Source of the DNA: JAVBQJ01 sp031549115
GTDB lineage: Bacteria > Verrucomicrobiota > Lentisphaeria > Victivallales > Victivallaceae
Reading direction: 5' to 3'
Length of the DNA: 54,654 nucleotides
Assembly: GCA_031549115.1 (NCBI GenBank)
Contig: JAVBQJ010000014.1
Coordinates: 1 to 54,654 of the forward strand
In this document: positions 9,449 through 17,788 of the stretch, piece by piece
Position numbering within the stretch: position 1 is the first letter of the stretch
Layout: every line of letters starts with the position of its first letter
Program-made: the position numbers and the translations under genes
The notes under the pieces: model-generated
Told to the model about the DNA's origin: nothing
Databases searched by the model: none
Seen by the model: only the letters and a program-made list of their open reading frames with translations

Positions 9449-9484
9449 GTGCCCTATTCGCAAAATATTTTGCAAATAGGACAC
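9449..9484. repeat. 36-bp near-perfect AT-rich palindrome
   Basis: The site is centred on GCAAAATATTTTGC (9460-9473), flanked by CCTATT and AATAGG and then GTG and CAC, with two mismatched pairs in 18. It lies 34 bases after the DUF4838 stop and about 80 bases upstream of the operon A -35 box. No T-run follows on either strand, so it is more like a protein-binding site than an intrinsic terminator. Confidence 0.5.
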
Positions 9485-9517
9485 TGTCAATGTTGTAGTT
9501 CCGGTCTTGCCGCTTGA

Positions 9518-12205
9518 TCAGCGGTTGTGGTATAAGTTGTTCAATAACGCCGTCACGGAGTCATGATGGGAGCTGCCGGTAATCATCCAGGCGCCGTCGT
9601 TATCCAATCCCAATGGACCGCTGAGCAGAAAAATTTCGCCGTCGCCGACCGGCATCCGCAACAGATAGGACGCCATGGAGCCATCCGCTTTCCGCATTCT
9701 GCCCCACTCTTCCCACGGGCTGTCCGCCGGAATTTCATAACCGTATTCCGGCGTGCAATAGGTATCCAAGGCCGTTTTCAAATCATCGGGAGCCGTAAGC
9801 CACGCTCCGGCTTTCAACCATTGCGTTTTGCGCAATCGCCATTCAAACTGCTGCCGGCCGGTCCACCGCAGACGGCTGCCGGGAATTCCCAACAATTGTT
9901 CGAAGTCAATATCGGTATCGGCACTCAGGATCACCAGACCGCCGTTGCGGGCGAAATCAACCACGTTGCGACGATAGAACGCCTCCGGCAAACGATTCCC
10001 GCTGACCCGAATTCCCACCACGTCAAAATCATTGAGATTCAGCGCGGCAAATTTCTCCGCATCACCGCAAACCGCAGCCTGCCAGCCGGCCGCCAATAGA
10101 GATGTGCGCAGCTTCGGCACATTGCCCAGCGCCATCGGGGAATCCGGCGCACTCACCGCCACCGATTTGGCGGTGTCGGGCCAACGGCTCATCAGCGCCA
10201 CCCATGGGGCGTCCACTCCGCGTGTTGCCGAAACTTCACCATTCTTCAGCAGCCTCAACTTCAGCTGCAGCGTTGTCGCAGGATCGAATTCGCCGGGGAA
10301 GCGCAATTCCCCTTTGCCGCCGGTCAACGGACACGCCACCGTCTGCCGTGTCCCGTCCGGCGCCATCGCTTCGCCGTCAACGGCATCGGCGTCCGAATCC
10401 AAAATCCGAAAGGTCAGGCCATCGGGCTGCCACACACATTCCAGCCGGGCCGAACCGACATGCAGCTCCAACGCTTCCTGCGCGGGGACATTGAGTATAT
10501 CATCGCCGATCATCCAGTAGTAACGAATCCAGCCGGAAAGCGCCGCGTTCTCGAAATCAATTGCATTTTGTTCGCGCATCCGCCCGGCTTCATCGGGATT
10601 GGCGGCGCACTTGGCGGAAGCCTGCCGGAGCAAGTTCATCAGATCATCGATGCGGTTATTCTGAAAGAATTCCTCCACGGTGTAAATCGGAGCGTTGAAA
10701 TAGCTGGTCAAGTGCCTTTGCTGGCCACTCCAAAAACGATCCAGCGCCGTGTGATAAGCGAACATTTCCTCCTGGCCGGCGGGATAAACATAGGCGCAGA
10801 ATTCGCGGATAAGCGTATTCACGTCGGCGTCCGGCTGCCACATCAGGCGGGTGCAAAGATAAAATGCCAACCGCATCGCAATACGTTGATGGCCGTCTTT
10901 TCCGCCCCAGGTTCCGTGAATTTCCGGCAGATGGGCGATCACGCCGCGCCGCTGAAAAAATTGCGCCTGTTCGCCCAGCCAGCTGTAAAACGGAATCGTC
11001 ATAATCGGCGTGAACACGTCGAATTCATAACCGTAAACCCCGGTGGGGACGCCGGAATCCAGCCAGGTGTCCCAGACTTTGCGTATATTGGCATTGACGT
11101 GGCAGTCATCCTGCATTTTATGGATGAAACAACGCCCATAGGGGGCGAATTCGACAAATTCATATTCGGAGACCGGACACTTGGGGAAATCCATATATCC
11201 CTGATAGGCAATGGTGGTGAACTGCAGATCCGGATATTTTTTCCGCAGCTCCGGAATCAGCCGCCGCAGCAGCTGGAACCAGTTGGTGGCGGTGTCATTG
11301 GCCATACAGTCGGCGCAAGTACAGTAATCCTGATCGTCGGTGGGGTAAAACCCCATCATGTCCAGCCTGGGGGTGGCGTCGACCAGTTCGCCGATCCGGG
11401 AAACCAGAAAGGCGTCGACTTCCGGGTTGTTCCAGCAGAATTGCGTCTTCACCCGCCGGCCGTTGGCCCAGGCAAACCACGATGGATGTTCGCTGTAATA
11501 TGCTTCGACATCCTCCATCAGATAGCCGGGGTCAATGTTATGTCCGGAAAAGTGATTGTAGAAGCCATAGGAATAGCGTTGATCGATCCGCTCCGCGCCG
11601 CCGGAGCGGCCATCACGAATCATGTTGCCGCAATTCCGCGCCAGCCATTGTTCCAACTCCGGATTGGTGCCGTTGATGAAGTGATAACCCCGGTACCGGA
11701 TCGGCGGTTCGTAATGTATCGCCAGCGACGGCAGCGCCAGAAATTCCCGCGCCGGGACAAATTCGCCATCGGGTTCGGATGCCGGCCAAAACCACCGGAC
11801 GCCGAGCACCTCGTGCAAAAACGTGTAGACCGCCGGCAATACCCCGTGTCGGCCGTTGCCGGCGAGATAGAGATTGTCATTCAGGGTCTGGACGGCAATC
11901 CTCTGGTCGCCGCCGTCGGCGAGTCCGAGCGCGGTGCGATTGGCATGGATATTCGGCATGGTCGCCGGCGTCCCGATGATGATCGCATTTGCGGTTGGCG
12001 CTTCATCGCTGCGGATTATGGGAAATCGGCACTGGGAGGCCAGTTGCAGGTACTTCGCCAATTCTTCGGCGGCATACACCTCCACTGCATCGGCGTTAGC
12101 CGGAATACAGATGCGCCACTCACTTTGCAACTGACTCCACAACGGCGCTCCCCAAAGGGGCATCACGGTTAGGAACATCAGAAAAAATATCGCCAATTTC
12201 GGCAT
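9518..12205 (-). CDS. Secreted DUF4838-type protein with GH67-like N-terminal domain
   Basis: An 895-residue exported protein (signal peptide about residues 1-19, ending in PLWGA). Residues 30-165 resemble the alpha/beta N-terminal domain of alpha-glucuronidases. The middle (about 170-560) is a barrel-like region of the DUF4838 kind, recognised by DDQDYCTCADC with C295, C297 and C300. From about residue 660 a further domain (AVSAPDSPMALGNVPKLRTSL, FARNGGLVILSADTD) looks like a glutamine-amidotransferase-like fold. Its enzymatic activity is not established; a glycoside hydrolase role is inferred from the company it keeps. It is preceded in module B by a regulator and a prepilin-like gene, but a 412-base gap with a structured repeat separates it from the latter. 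GGGAGG lies just upstream of the ATG. Confidence 0.75.
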   Translation of the reverse strand: MPKLAIFFLMFLTVMPLWGAPLWSQLQSEWRICIPANADAVEVYAAEELAKYLQLASQCRFPIIRSDEAPTANAIIIGTPATMPNIHANRTALGLADGGDQRIAVQTLNDNLYLAGNGRHGVLPAVYTFLHEVLGVRWFWPASEPDGEFVPAREFLALPSLAIHYEPPIRYRGYHFINGTNPELEQWLARNCGNMIRDGRSGGAERIDQRYSYGFYNHFSGHNIDPGYLMEDVEAYYSEHPSWFAWANGRRVKTQFCWNNPEVDAFLVSRIGELVDATPRLDMMGFYPTDDQDYCTCADCMANDTATNWFQLLRRLIPELRKKYPDLQFTTIAYQGYMDFPKCPVSEYEFVEFAPYGRCFIHKMQDDCHVNANIRKVWDTWLDSGVPTGVYGYEFDVFTPIMTIPFYSWLGEQAQFFQRRGVIAHLPEIHGTWGGKDGHQRIAMRLAFYLCTRLMWQPDADVNTLIREFCAYVYPAGQEEMFAYHTALDRFWSGQQRHLTSYFNAPIYTVEEFFQNNRIDDLMNLLRQASAKCAANPDEAGRMREQNAIDFENAALSGWIRYYWMIGDDILNVPAQEALELHVGSARLECVWQPDGLTFRILDSDADAVDGEAMAPDGTRQTVACPLTGGKGELRFPGEFDPATTLQLKLRLLKNGEVSATRGVDAPWVALMSRWPDTAKSVAVSAPDSPMALGNVPKLRTSLLAAGWQAAVCGDAEKFAALNLNDFDVVGIRVSGNRLPEAFYRRNVVDFARNGGLVILSADTDIDFEQLLGIPGSRLRWTGRQQFEWRLRKTQWLKAGAWLTAPDDLKTALDTYCTPEYGYEIPADSPWEEWGRMRKADGSMASYLLRMPVGDGEIFLLSGPLGLDNDGAWMITGSSHHDSVTALLNNLYHNR

Positions 12206-12260
12206 TTCAACCTCCCTGAATTCGTGTCATGTCAACGTAATTTGTTCGGCAACGTATCAA

Positions 12261-12570
12261 TAAAAATAAATAGAGCCGCGAAGCGGCGGTCTGCCCTCCG
12301 TCATACGGAGTCGAGGGCGAAGCCGAACACGAGAGGGCTTGTCCCTCTCGGGCGAAGAGTAAGTCCGCGAAGCGGGCGTAACGAGCGGTCCAGCGCGCGA
12401 ACAGCGCTGGTCGCCGATGGCGCCGCAGGCGCCCGAAAGAGGCGAAACGTACAGCAAGCGAGCCAACTGGCGAGCGGAAGCCGCCCGAGGCAGCGATGGT
12501 GTAGATTGAATTGGAAGCGTGAGCGACAATTCAATCTACACACGGAGCGAACGAGGTCCCGCACCGGCGG
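12261..12570 (-). repeat. Dispersed structured repeat A, copy 1
   Basis: This element fills most of the 412-base gap 12206-12617 and recurs at 51680-51924. It is a string of hairpins: GCCGC/GCGGC (12275-12287), CTCCG/CGGAG (12296-12310), an 8-bp CGAGAGGG stem (12330-12350), CCGC/GCGG (12365-12375), CCAGCGC/GCGCTGG (12390-12410), GGCGCC/GGCGCC (12419-12433) and a perfect 15-bp stem with a 13-base loop (12499-12541). Read on the minus strand the last hairpin runs into a T-rich tract, like an intrinsic terminator, so the minus strand is the proposed RNA strand. That is also the direction of the surrounding genes, so it could act between the prepilin-like and DUF4838 genes. Function unknown. Confidence 0.7.
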
Positions 12571-12617
12571 TTGAATCAAGCAAGCCATTTTTACCGCATA
12601 ATCAAGGTTGACACGGC

Positions 12618-13313
12618 CTATATCCCATTCAAGTCCCAGTCCCACGGCAAGTCATCCTGCCAGTAGGGCGCCGCTCCCGTACCGTAGTTGCCGGCTTTCG
12701 TCGGCATGGAGCGGGAACTTCCGTCACCGAATGCCGTTGTCGCGGTGCCTTCGCTTCGGGACGGTGTTCCGCCGCCGTGACGCCCCACCAGATTCCACCA
12801 TATGCCCTGGGCATAATACCCGGAGGTCAAACTGTCCATGGATATTTCCGTGGTGACCAGCATCTGGCTCGGGGATTTGATTTGGGAGATCAACACCGGA
12901 CTATACGAAAATCTCTCATTGTACCCATAGGAGACGTTTTGCAGATAACGGTCGGCGCGAATGTATTGATTGGGTTCCATTCCCAAATGCATCGGACACC
13001 ACCAGATCGAACTTTTGGCAATCGGATCGCTGGTGTAATACATCGCCGGATCTTCCCCCTGGATATAGGTATGAATATAAGTCGGATACCCGTATGTGCT
13101 CCCGTTGGCGGCGATATAGTTGTACGGAACCATGAAGTCATTGTAATCATTGGCATACATGACGAATGCCAGGCCGATTTGCTTTTGGTTGTTGACGCAG
13201 GAGATCGTCTGCGCGGCGGCGCGGGCTTTACTCAAAGCCGGCAACAGCATACTGGCGAGAATGGCAATAATGGCAATCACGACCAATAGTTCGATAAGTG
13301 TGAATTTTTTCAT
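12618..13313 (-). CDS. Prepilin-like protein, type II/IV pseudopilin N-terminus
   Basis: The start is the ATG at 13311-13313 (MKKFTLIE), with AAAGGAA about eight bases upstream; the longer frame has no support. The 231-residue product begins with the pilin helix, and the residue before the processing-site Phe is Lys, not Gly. The globular part includes a Tyr/Asn-rich segment (YANDYNDFMVPYNYIA) and the RHGG...FGDGS form of the H-x-DG end. It follows the GntR-type regulator by 64 bases and precedes repeat A and the DUF4838 gene. Probably anchored in the envelope; role inferred only from its repeated association with hydrolases. Confidence 0.85.
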   Translation of the reverse strand: MKKFTLIELLVVIAIIAILASMLLPALSKARAAAQTISCVNNQKQIGLAFVMYANDYNDFMVPYNYIAANGSTYGYPTYIHTYIQGEDPAMYYTSDPIAKSSIWWCPMHLGMEPNQYIRADRYLQNVSYGYNERFSYSPVLISQIKSPSQMLVTTEISMDSLTSGYYAQGIWWNLVGRHGGGTPSRSEGTATTAFGDGSSRSMPTKAGNYGTGAAPYWQDDLPWDWDLNGI

Positions 13314-13377
13314 AACGAATTTCCTTTCTCCGGTATTGTTTTTGTTTGTTTCGACAACAGATATCATCATAGACTTT

Positions 13378-14412
13378 TTACAACAGATTGATTATCTCTT
13401 TTTGACCCGATGTCACCGTTACGACTTTTCCGGTTGATATTTCGTTCATTTCCTCCAGCAGCAAATCAATCGCTTCTTTGCCATAACTCACCTCATCCTG
13501 CATGACGATCAACGGCAAGCTGCGAAAAGACAACTTCTCGATGTTCCTGGTCTGAACCACCACCACCGGACAGGCCGCCGGCGCGATGCCGTGATCGAAC
13601 ACATAGGACGCAAAGCCCTGATACGTGCCCGAGGTGGTATACAGTACATTACAGCGCGTTTCCGGCGGCGCGCTCATGATTTTCCCGCTGCCCTCATAGC
13701 CGTCGCTTTCATCGCAGCACAAAATCAGTTCCGGATAAAAGCGCTGCCGATTGCGATCGCACCAGGCGGCGATGCAGTCCATGAACTCCAGGAAAGTACG
13801 GCTGCCCCGCGTGCCGATCAAGGCGCCGATGCGCATGTTGTCGACCCGCTGCAGCGCCGCATCCAGAAGCGGCCACAACTTCTCCTCGGTCTTGACTTCC
13901 AGACGGGCGGTGGGCTCCGTCAGGTAATAGTTGCCGACCACCACGGTCGGCTTGTTGACCTTGCGCAACGCCCGGAGCAATTCATCATTGACAAATCCGC
14001 TCATCAGCACACCGTCGAGATTCCTGCTCCATTGCACCACATCGACCGGGTGCGCGGCCGACGCCAATACCAGATCATGTCCCAGCTGATTGGCGCGGCA
14101 GCAGCAGCTTTCAAATAAATCCGTATTGAATCCCCCCAGGAAAGAGTCATGCAAATACAATCCGAAATGCTTGACCGGCGCATCCGTCGCCAAATCCGGA
14201 TTCACCATCGTCCCGCTGCCCTGTATGCATACCAGATAATTCTCATCGCTCAATAAATTGAACGCGGAAAGCACCACCTGCCGCCCCACCTGGTACGTCT
14301 GTGCCAAATTCCGAATCGAGCACAAACGTTCTCCGGGCTTCAACTCGCCCGCCAGAATGGAGTTGCGAAGCTTGTCCGCAATGTCGATATATTGTAACCT
14401 TGCCGTCTTCAT
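13378..14412 (-). CDS. GntR-type DNA-binding domain fused to LacI-type sensor
   Basis: A 344-residue regulator. Residues 1-75 are a GntR winged helix (RLCSIRNLAQTYQVGRQVVLSAFNLL); the rest resembles a sugar-binding sensor (KHFGLYLHDSF, LDGVLMSGFV, RIGALIGTRGSRTF, LPLIVMQDEVSYGKEAIDLLLEEM). It leads module B and has a perfect-consensus promoter overlapped by an array of TGACA repeats, which suggests strong autorepression. It is divergent from the glycyl radical enzyme gene and may also influence it. Confidence 0.85.
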   Translation of the reverse strand: MKTARLQYIDIADKLRNSILAGELKPGERLCSIRNLAQTYQVGRQVVLSAFNLLSDENYLVCIQGSGTMVNPDLATDAPVKHFGLYLHDSFLGGFNTDLFESCCCRANQLGHDLVLASAAHPVDVVQWSRNLDGVLMSGFVNDELLRALRKVNKPTVVVGNYYLTEPTARLEVKTEEKLWPLLDAALQRVDNMRIGALIGTRGSRTFLEFMDCIAAWCDRNRQRFYPELILCCDESDGYEGSGKIMSAPPETRCNVLYTTSGTYQGFASYVFDHGIAPAACPVVVVQTRNIEKLSFRSLPLIVMQDEVSYGKEAIDLLLEEMNEISTGKVVTVTSGQKEIINLL

Positions 14413-14441
14413 GCCTGCTCTTTCCCATCACCGGTCCATGT

Positions 14442-14482
14442 TGTCACATGTATCATTATATGTCACTTTATGTCATTTGTCA
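14442..14482 (-). promoter_or_regulatory. Array of TGACA repeats over the module B promoter
   Basis: On the minus strand TGACA occurs at 14478-14482, 14471-14475, 14461-14465 and 14442-14446, with a related TGATACA at 14449-14455. Spacings are 7, 10, 10 and 9 bases, so most repeats lie on one face of the helix. They cover the -35 box, spacer and start region and are a plausible operator for the regulator just downstream. Confidence 0.5.
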
Positions 14483-14483
14483 A
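14455..14483 (-). promoter_or_regulatory. Perfect-consensus sigma-70-type promoter of module B
   Basis: TTGACA (14478-14483), 17 bases, TATAAT (14455-14460), 42 bases upstream of the GntR-type regulator ATG. Confidence 0.75.
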
Positions 14484-14528
14484 TAGGCAAAGTGAAAAAA
14501 GTGTGAAAAAAGCCATGAAAACGACAAA

Positions 14529-14623
14529 GGGAAGCGCACCGTCCCAAGCGAAAGGGTGCGGCGAAAACGTTATCCCTCGCGGCTCACGAATCTACCATGC
14601 CGTGCCATCCGCTTCCCGATGGC
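14529..14623 (+). ncRNA. Candidate structured leader with pseudoknot potential
   Basis: In the 335-base gap 14413-14747, a hairpin GCCATC/GATGGC (14604-14609 with 14618-14623) has an 8-base loop, CGCTTCCC (14610-14617). The whole loop is exactly complementary to GGGAAGCG at 14529-14536, so a pseudoknot is possible. An inner hairpin CGCACC/GGTGCG (14535-14540 with 14555-14560) overlaps the upstream arm by two bases and would compete with it. No known riboswitch motif was recognised. It lies upstream of the proposed promoter of the glycyl radical enzyme gene, so transcription from an earlier start would be needed for it to be a leader. Confidence 0.3.
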
Positions 14624-14688
14624 ATCATGCGGTCGGCTGAACGAAATTACCACTGAATCTTGAACAAAATTCATCCGGACGGAGTTTG

Positions 14689-14718
14689 TTTGCGCCCCGA
14701 TGCGGGGTATGTTATAGT
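14689..14718 (+). promoter_or_regulatory. Weak candidate promoter for the glycyl radical enzyme
   Basis: A TATAGT -10 box (14713-14718) is preceded at 18 bases by TTTGCG (14689-14694). The spacer holds a small inverted repeat, CCCCG-ATG-CGGGG (14695-14707), which could be a regulator site. The -35 match is poor. Confidence 0.35.
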
Positions 14719-14747
14719 GAAAACCTTTAACACGGGGGGACCGGATT

Positions 14748-16895
14748 ATGACGGAACGCAGAATCGATATGGGCTGGCGCGATGCCGGAGCCGATTACGA
14801 ACTCTTCGCCGCTTCGCTGAAGGAAAAGCGCGACCAGGCCGGCCCCGCGCGCCGGGTGCTGAATTTCAATCGCGCTCTGGCGGCGTTGCCGGAGGCGATG
14901 CCCTATTCCGAGCGCCATGTGCGCGCCATGAGCGCGGCGCTCAAAGCCGAGGCGGTCATCCTCTGCGCCCATGAATTGCTGACCGGCATCCTCTGGCAGT
15001 GCGACGAGCCGGCGCCGCTGCCCCCGGGCGCCGAAGACGAACGCTGGCGCTGGAGCCGGGAAACGGCGAAGCGCGTGCCGAATCACGGCTACGGCGCCCC
15101 CGGCCATATCGGGTGGCATTGGGAACGCGTTCTCGCCGACGGTGTCGACGCCATTCTCGCGGATCTGCGGCGGCGTTCGGCCGCTGCCGCCGACGCCGAA
15201 GCGAAGCTCTTTTTCGACCAGGCCATCTTCGCCTGGGAGGCGGTTCTGGCGTGGAACGACGCCCATGTCGCGGCGCTCGAAAACGCCCTGGCCGCCGCCG
15301 TGTCCGAGGTTGAAAAAAAGCGGCTGCGCCTCTTGGCGGAAATCTGCCGCAAGGTGCCGCGCCGCCCGGCGGAGAGTTTTCATGAAGCGCTGCAGAGCTT
15401 TCACTTCCAGCATCTCGCCGTCATGTTTGAAAACGCCTTCGGCGGCAACGGACCCGGGCGGGTCGATTTTCACCTCTGGCCGTATCTGAAAAAGGACCTT
15501 GCAAGCGGCAAATTGACTTTGCCGGAGGCGCGGCGGCTGATCGCGGAGTGGTACGACCGCTGCGAGGAGCGGCTGCGGCCCATCGACGGCTGGGTGGAGG
15601 CGGTCATGGTCGGCGGCTCCGCGCCGGACGGCAGCAACACGGTCAATCCATTGTCGGAGCTTCTGCTCGAAGTCTACATCGGACGGTTACAGACCCATCC
15701 GATGATCTACCCGCGCTGGCGCGACGACGATCCGGCGTCCTACCGCAAGCTTTGCGTCGAATATCTGCTCGACGGCACCAACCGGGCGCAGATCTATGGG
15801 GAAACCGCCACCCTGGCGGCAATGACCGCAGGGGCGATTCCCTTTGCCGACGCGGTGGATTATATGGCCGGAGGCTGCATGGAGCTGTCGCCGGCCGGGC
15901 GCAACAGCGATATGAATCTGATGGCTTGCAGCAATGTCGCCAAGTGTTTCGAGCTGGCTTTGCATGCGGCGCCGGCGGCGGCGGGCTTCGAAGAATTGTG
16001 GGAGCGCTTCACCGCCGCGATCGTCGAAGAGTTCCTCTTCATCGCCCGGCTCGGCGTGATTACCTCCGAAGAGATGGCGCGCTGGCGTCCGACGCCGCTG
16101 CTTTCGACGCTGGTGGACGATTGTCTGGAGCGCGGGCGCGACCAGCAGGCCGGAGGGGCGCGTTACGACGATTACGGCGTGGCGCTGCTGGGTGTCTCAA
16201 CGGTGGCCGATCAGTTTTATGCGTTGCAGAAAACGCTCTTTGCTCCGGAACCCCCGTTCTCCATGGCGGAGCTGCTGGCGGCGTTGGAGGACGACTTCAA
16301 ACACGCTCCGGCGATGATGGCCAAGCTTCGGGCGGTGCCGAAATTCGGCTGCGGCGATCCGGAGGCCGATGCCATGTGCGACCGGGTGATGGAGTTGATC
16401 TGCCGCACGGCAGTGGCGACGAAGACACGCTTCGGCGGCTGTCTGCGGCCGATGATCTTCAATTTTACCTGGACGCCGGGCGCCAGCGGGGAGCTGAAAG
16501 CGCGGGCGGACGGTGCGCATGCCGGCGAATACATCGGGCACGGGATGACGCCGGCTCCGATCGCGCTGCACCGGAGCGATTTCACCACTGCGATGAACTC
16601 CTGTCTGTCGCTCGACCTGAATCCGGTGACCGGGGGGGCGACGACGATGTGGGACTTTGACGCGGAGTGGGCGACGCCGCAGCTGCTGGAGGCTGTCCTG
16701 ACGCGGTTTTTCGCCGCCGGCGGCATGATCTTCCAGGGCAATATGAGCGACGCGAAGCAGTTGGAGTTGGCGTTGGAGCATCCGGAGAATTATCCGCCGG
16801 TCATCGTGCGCGTCGGCGGTTTTTCCAGCTTCTTTCATCTGCTGGACCGGAAGCTGCGCGAAGAAATCGTCAGGCGGAAGCGTCACGCGGGATAA
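14748..16895 (+). CDS. Glycyl radical enzyme, PFL2/dehydratase-like
   Basis: A 715-residue oxygen-sensitive radical enzyme. The glycyl-radical loop near the C-terminus reads VRVGGFSSFF, with Gly691 as the likely radical site, and the thiyl-radical cysteine is C377 in AGGCMELS. C-x-E (C377, E379) is the pattern of dehydratase- and eliminase-type members, while true pyruvate formate-lyases have two adjacent cysteines; so a carbon-oxygen or carbon-nitrogen lyase is more likely than PFL. It is somewhat shorter than usual for this family (about 780-850). The radical-SAM activating enzyme normally encoded next door is absent from the window. An AraC regulator follows after 13 bases. GGGGGGA precedes the ATG. 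The substrate cannot be told. Confidence 0.8.
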   Translation: MTERRIDMGWRDAGADYELFAASLKEKRDQAGPARRVLNFNRALAALPEAMPYSERHVRAMSAALKAEAVILCAHELLTGILWQCDEPAPLPPGAEDERWRWSRETAKRVPNHGYGAPGHIGWHWERVLADGVDAILADLRRRSAAAADAEAKLFFDQAIFAWEAVLAWNDAHVAALENALAAAVSEVEKKRLRLLAEICRKVPRRPAESFHEALQSFHFQHLAVMFENAFGGNGPGRVDFHLWPYLKKDLASGKLTLPEARRLIAEWYDRCEERLRPIDGWVEAVMVGGSAPDGSNTVNPLSELLLEVYIGRLQTHPMIYPRWRDDDPASYRKLCVEYLLDGTNRAQIYGETATLAAMTAGAIPFADAVDYMAGGCMELSPAGRNSDMNLMACSNVAKCFELALHAAPAAAGFEELWERFTAAIVEEFLFIARLGVITSEEMARWRPTPLLSTLVDDCLERGRDQQAGGARYDDYGVALLGVSTVADQFYALQKTLFAPEPPFSMAELLAALEDDFKHAPAMMAKLRAVPKFGCGDPEADAMCDRVMELICRTAVATKTRFGGCLRPMIFNFTWTPGASGELKARADGAHAGEYIGHGMTPAPIALHRSDFTTAMNSCLSLDLNPVTGGATTMWDFDAEWATPQLLEAVLTRFFAAGGMIFQGNMSDAKQLELALEHPENYPPVIVRVGGFSSFFHLLDRKLREEIVRRKRHAG

Positions 16896-16908
16896 TACGG
16901 AGGTTGCG

Positions 16909-17757
16909 ATGAATTTGCCGGAAGACGTCGAATTTTACATGGCGGGGGAAGCGCAGCCGCCGGGGACCGGTGTATGGGCGTATTACGTCGGCATCATTCA
17001 CGGCCTCGGCGACTCGCACTACCACTGGTTTCCCGACTATTACTGTTGGCATTTGGTGGCGAAAGGAAAAGCCAGGGTGGAGACCCCGGACGGCGTTTTC
17101 GAAGTCGGCCCGGGGGGAATGTTCACGCTGTGGCCGTACGTCGAAATCGATTACCGGCCGGTGGACGACGGCTGGCAGGTGTACTTTTTCAAGCTGTTGG
17201 GCGATCAGGCCGGGGCGTTGTCGGAAGCGTGCGGTTTCCGCGCGGCGCAGCCGGTGATCCAGCCGGCGAATCCGGCCATGGCGCTGGAGAATTTCGCGGC
17301 GCTGGTGAATGCCTATCGCGACGGGGACTGGAGGGTCTATTTGCACCAGTCGTACATCTACAACATCATTGCCGCCTGCCGCGCCGAAGCGGACGCGCCG
17401 CCGAAGCGCGACCGCCGCGCCGTATTGGTGGAGCAGGCGAAACTTCTGGCGGCCACACACATCGGCAGGCACCTCAACGTCGACGAATTGGCGGCGCGCC
17501 TCCGGGTCGGGCGCGGCACCTTGTTTCATGCTTTCCGGGAGGTGTTGCAGACTTCGCCATCGGCCTATCTGGCGGAACTGCGGCTGAATTACGCCTGCGA
17601 ACTTTTGCGGCGCCGTCCGCCGTTGGCGTTGGTTGCGGTGGCGCAGATGGCCGGGTTCAGCGACCTGCGTTACTTCCACCGCTGTTTCCAAGCCCGCTTC
17701 GGCGTCTCGCCGGGCGAATGGCGTCTCGCCGAAGCGATTGCTCCGGCATCACTCTGA
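16909..17757 (+). CDS. AraC-family transcription regulator
   Basis: A 282-residue regulator: an N-terminal cupin-like sensor (about 1-150, with DSHYHWFPDYYCWHLVAKGKARV) and a C-terminal double helix-turn-helix (about 180-275, ending MAGFSDLRYFHRCFQARFGVSPGEWR). GGAGG lies six bases before the ATG. It is in one operon with the glycyl radical enzyme and may control it in response to that enzyme's substrate. It converges with operon C; the 31-base gap holds only a 5-bp hairpin (GCACC/GGTGC) without a T-run. Confidence 0.88.
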   Translation: MNLPEDVEFYMAGEAQPPGTGVWAYYVGIIHGLGDSHYHWFPDYYCWHLVAKGKARVETPDGVFEVGPGGMFTLWPYVEIDYRPVDDGWQVYFFKLLGDQAGALSEACGFRAAQPVIQPANPAMALENFAALVNAYRDGDWRVYLHQSYIYNIIAACRAEADAPPKRDRRAVLVEQAKLLAATHIGRHLNVDELAARLRVGRGTLFHAFREVLQTSPSAYLAELRLNYACELLRRRPPLALVAVAQMAGFSDLRYFHRCFQARFGVSPGEWRLAEAIAPASL

Positions 17758-17788
17758 GCCGCACCGGCGGTGCATAACCAACCTCCGG

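Noticed and set aside
12257..12645. Open frames within repeat A (also 51680-51949 and 51619-52488)
   Set aside because: They arise from the hairpin-rich repeat, are low-complexity, and the changes between copies preserve base pairing rather than protein sequence.
17758..17788. GCACCGGCGG near the AraC stop as a third copy of repeat A
   Set aside because: Only about a dozen bases match the end of repeat A and none of its hairpins are present; chance is likely in GC-rich DNA.
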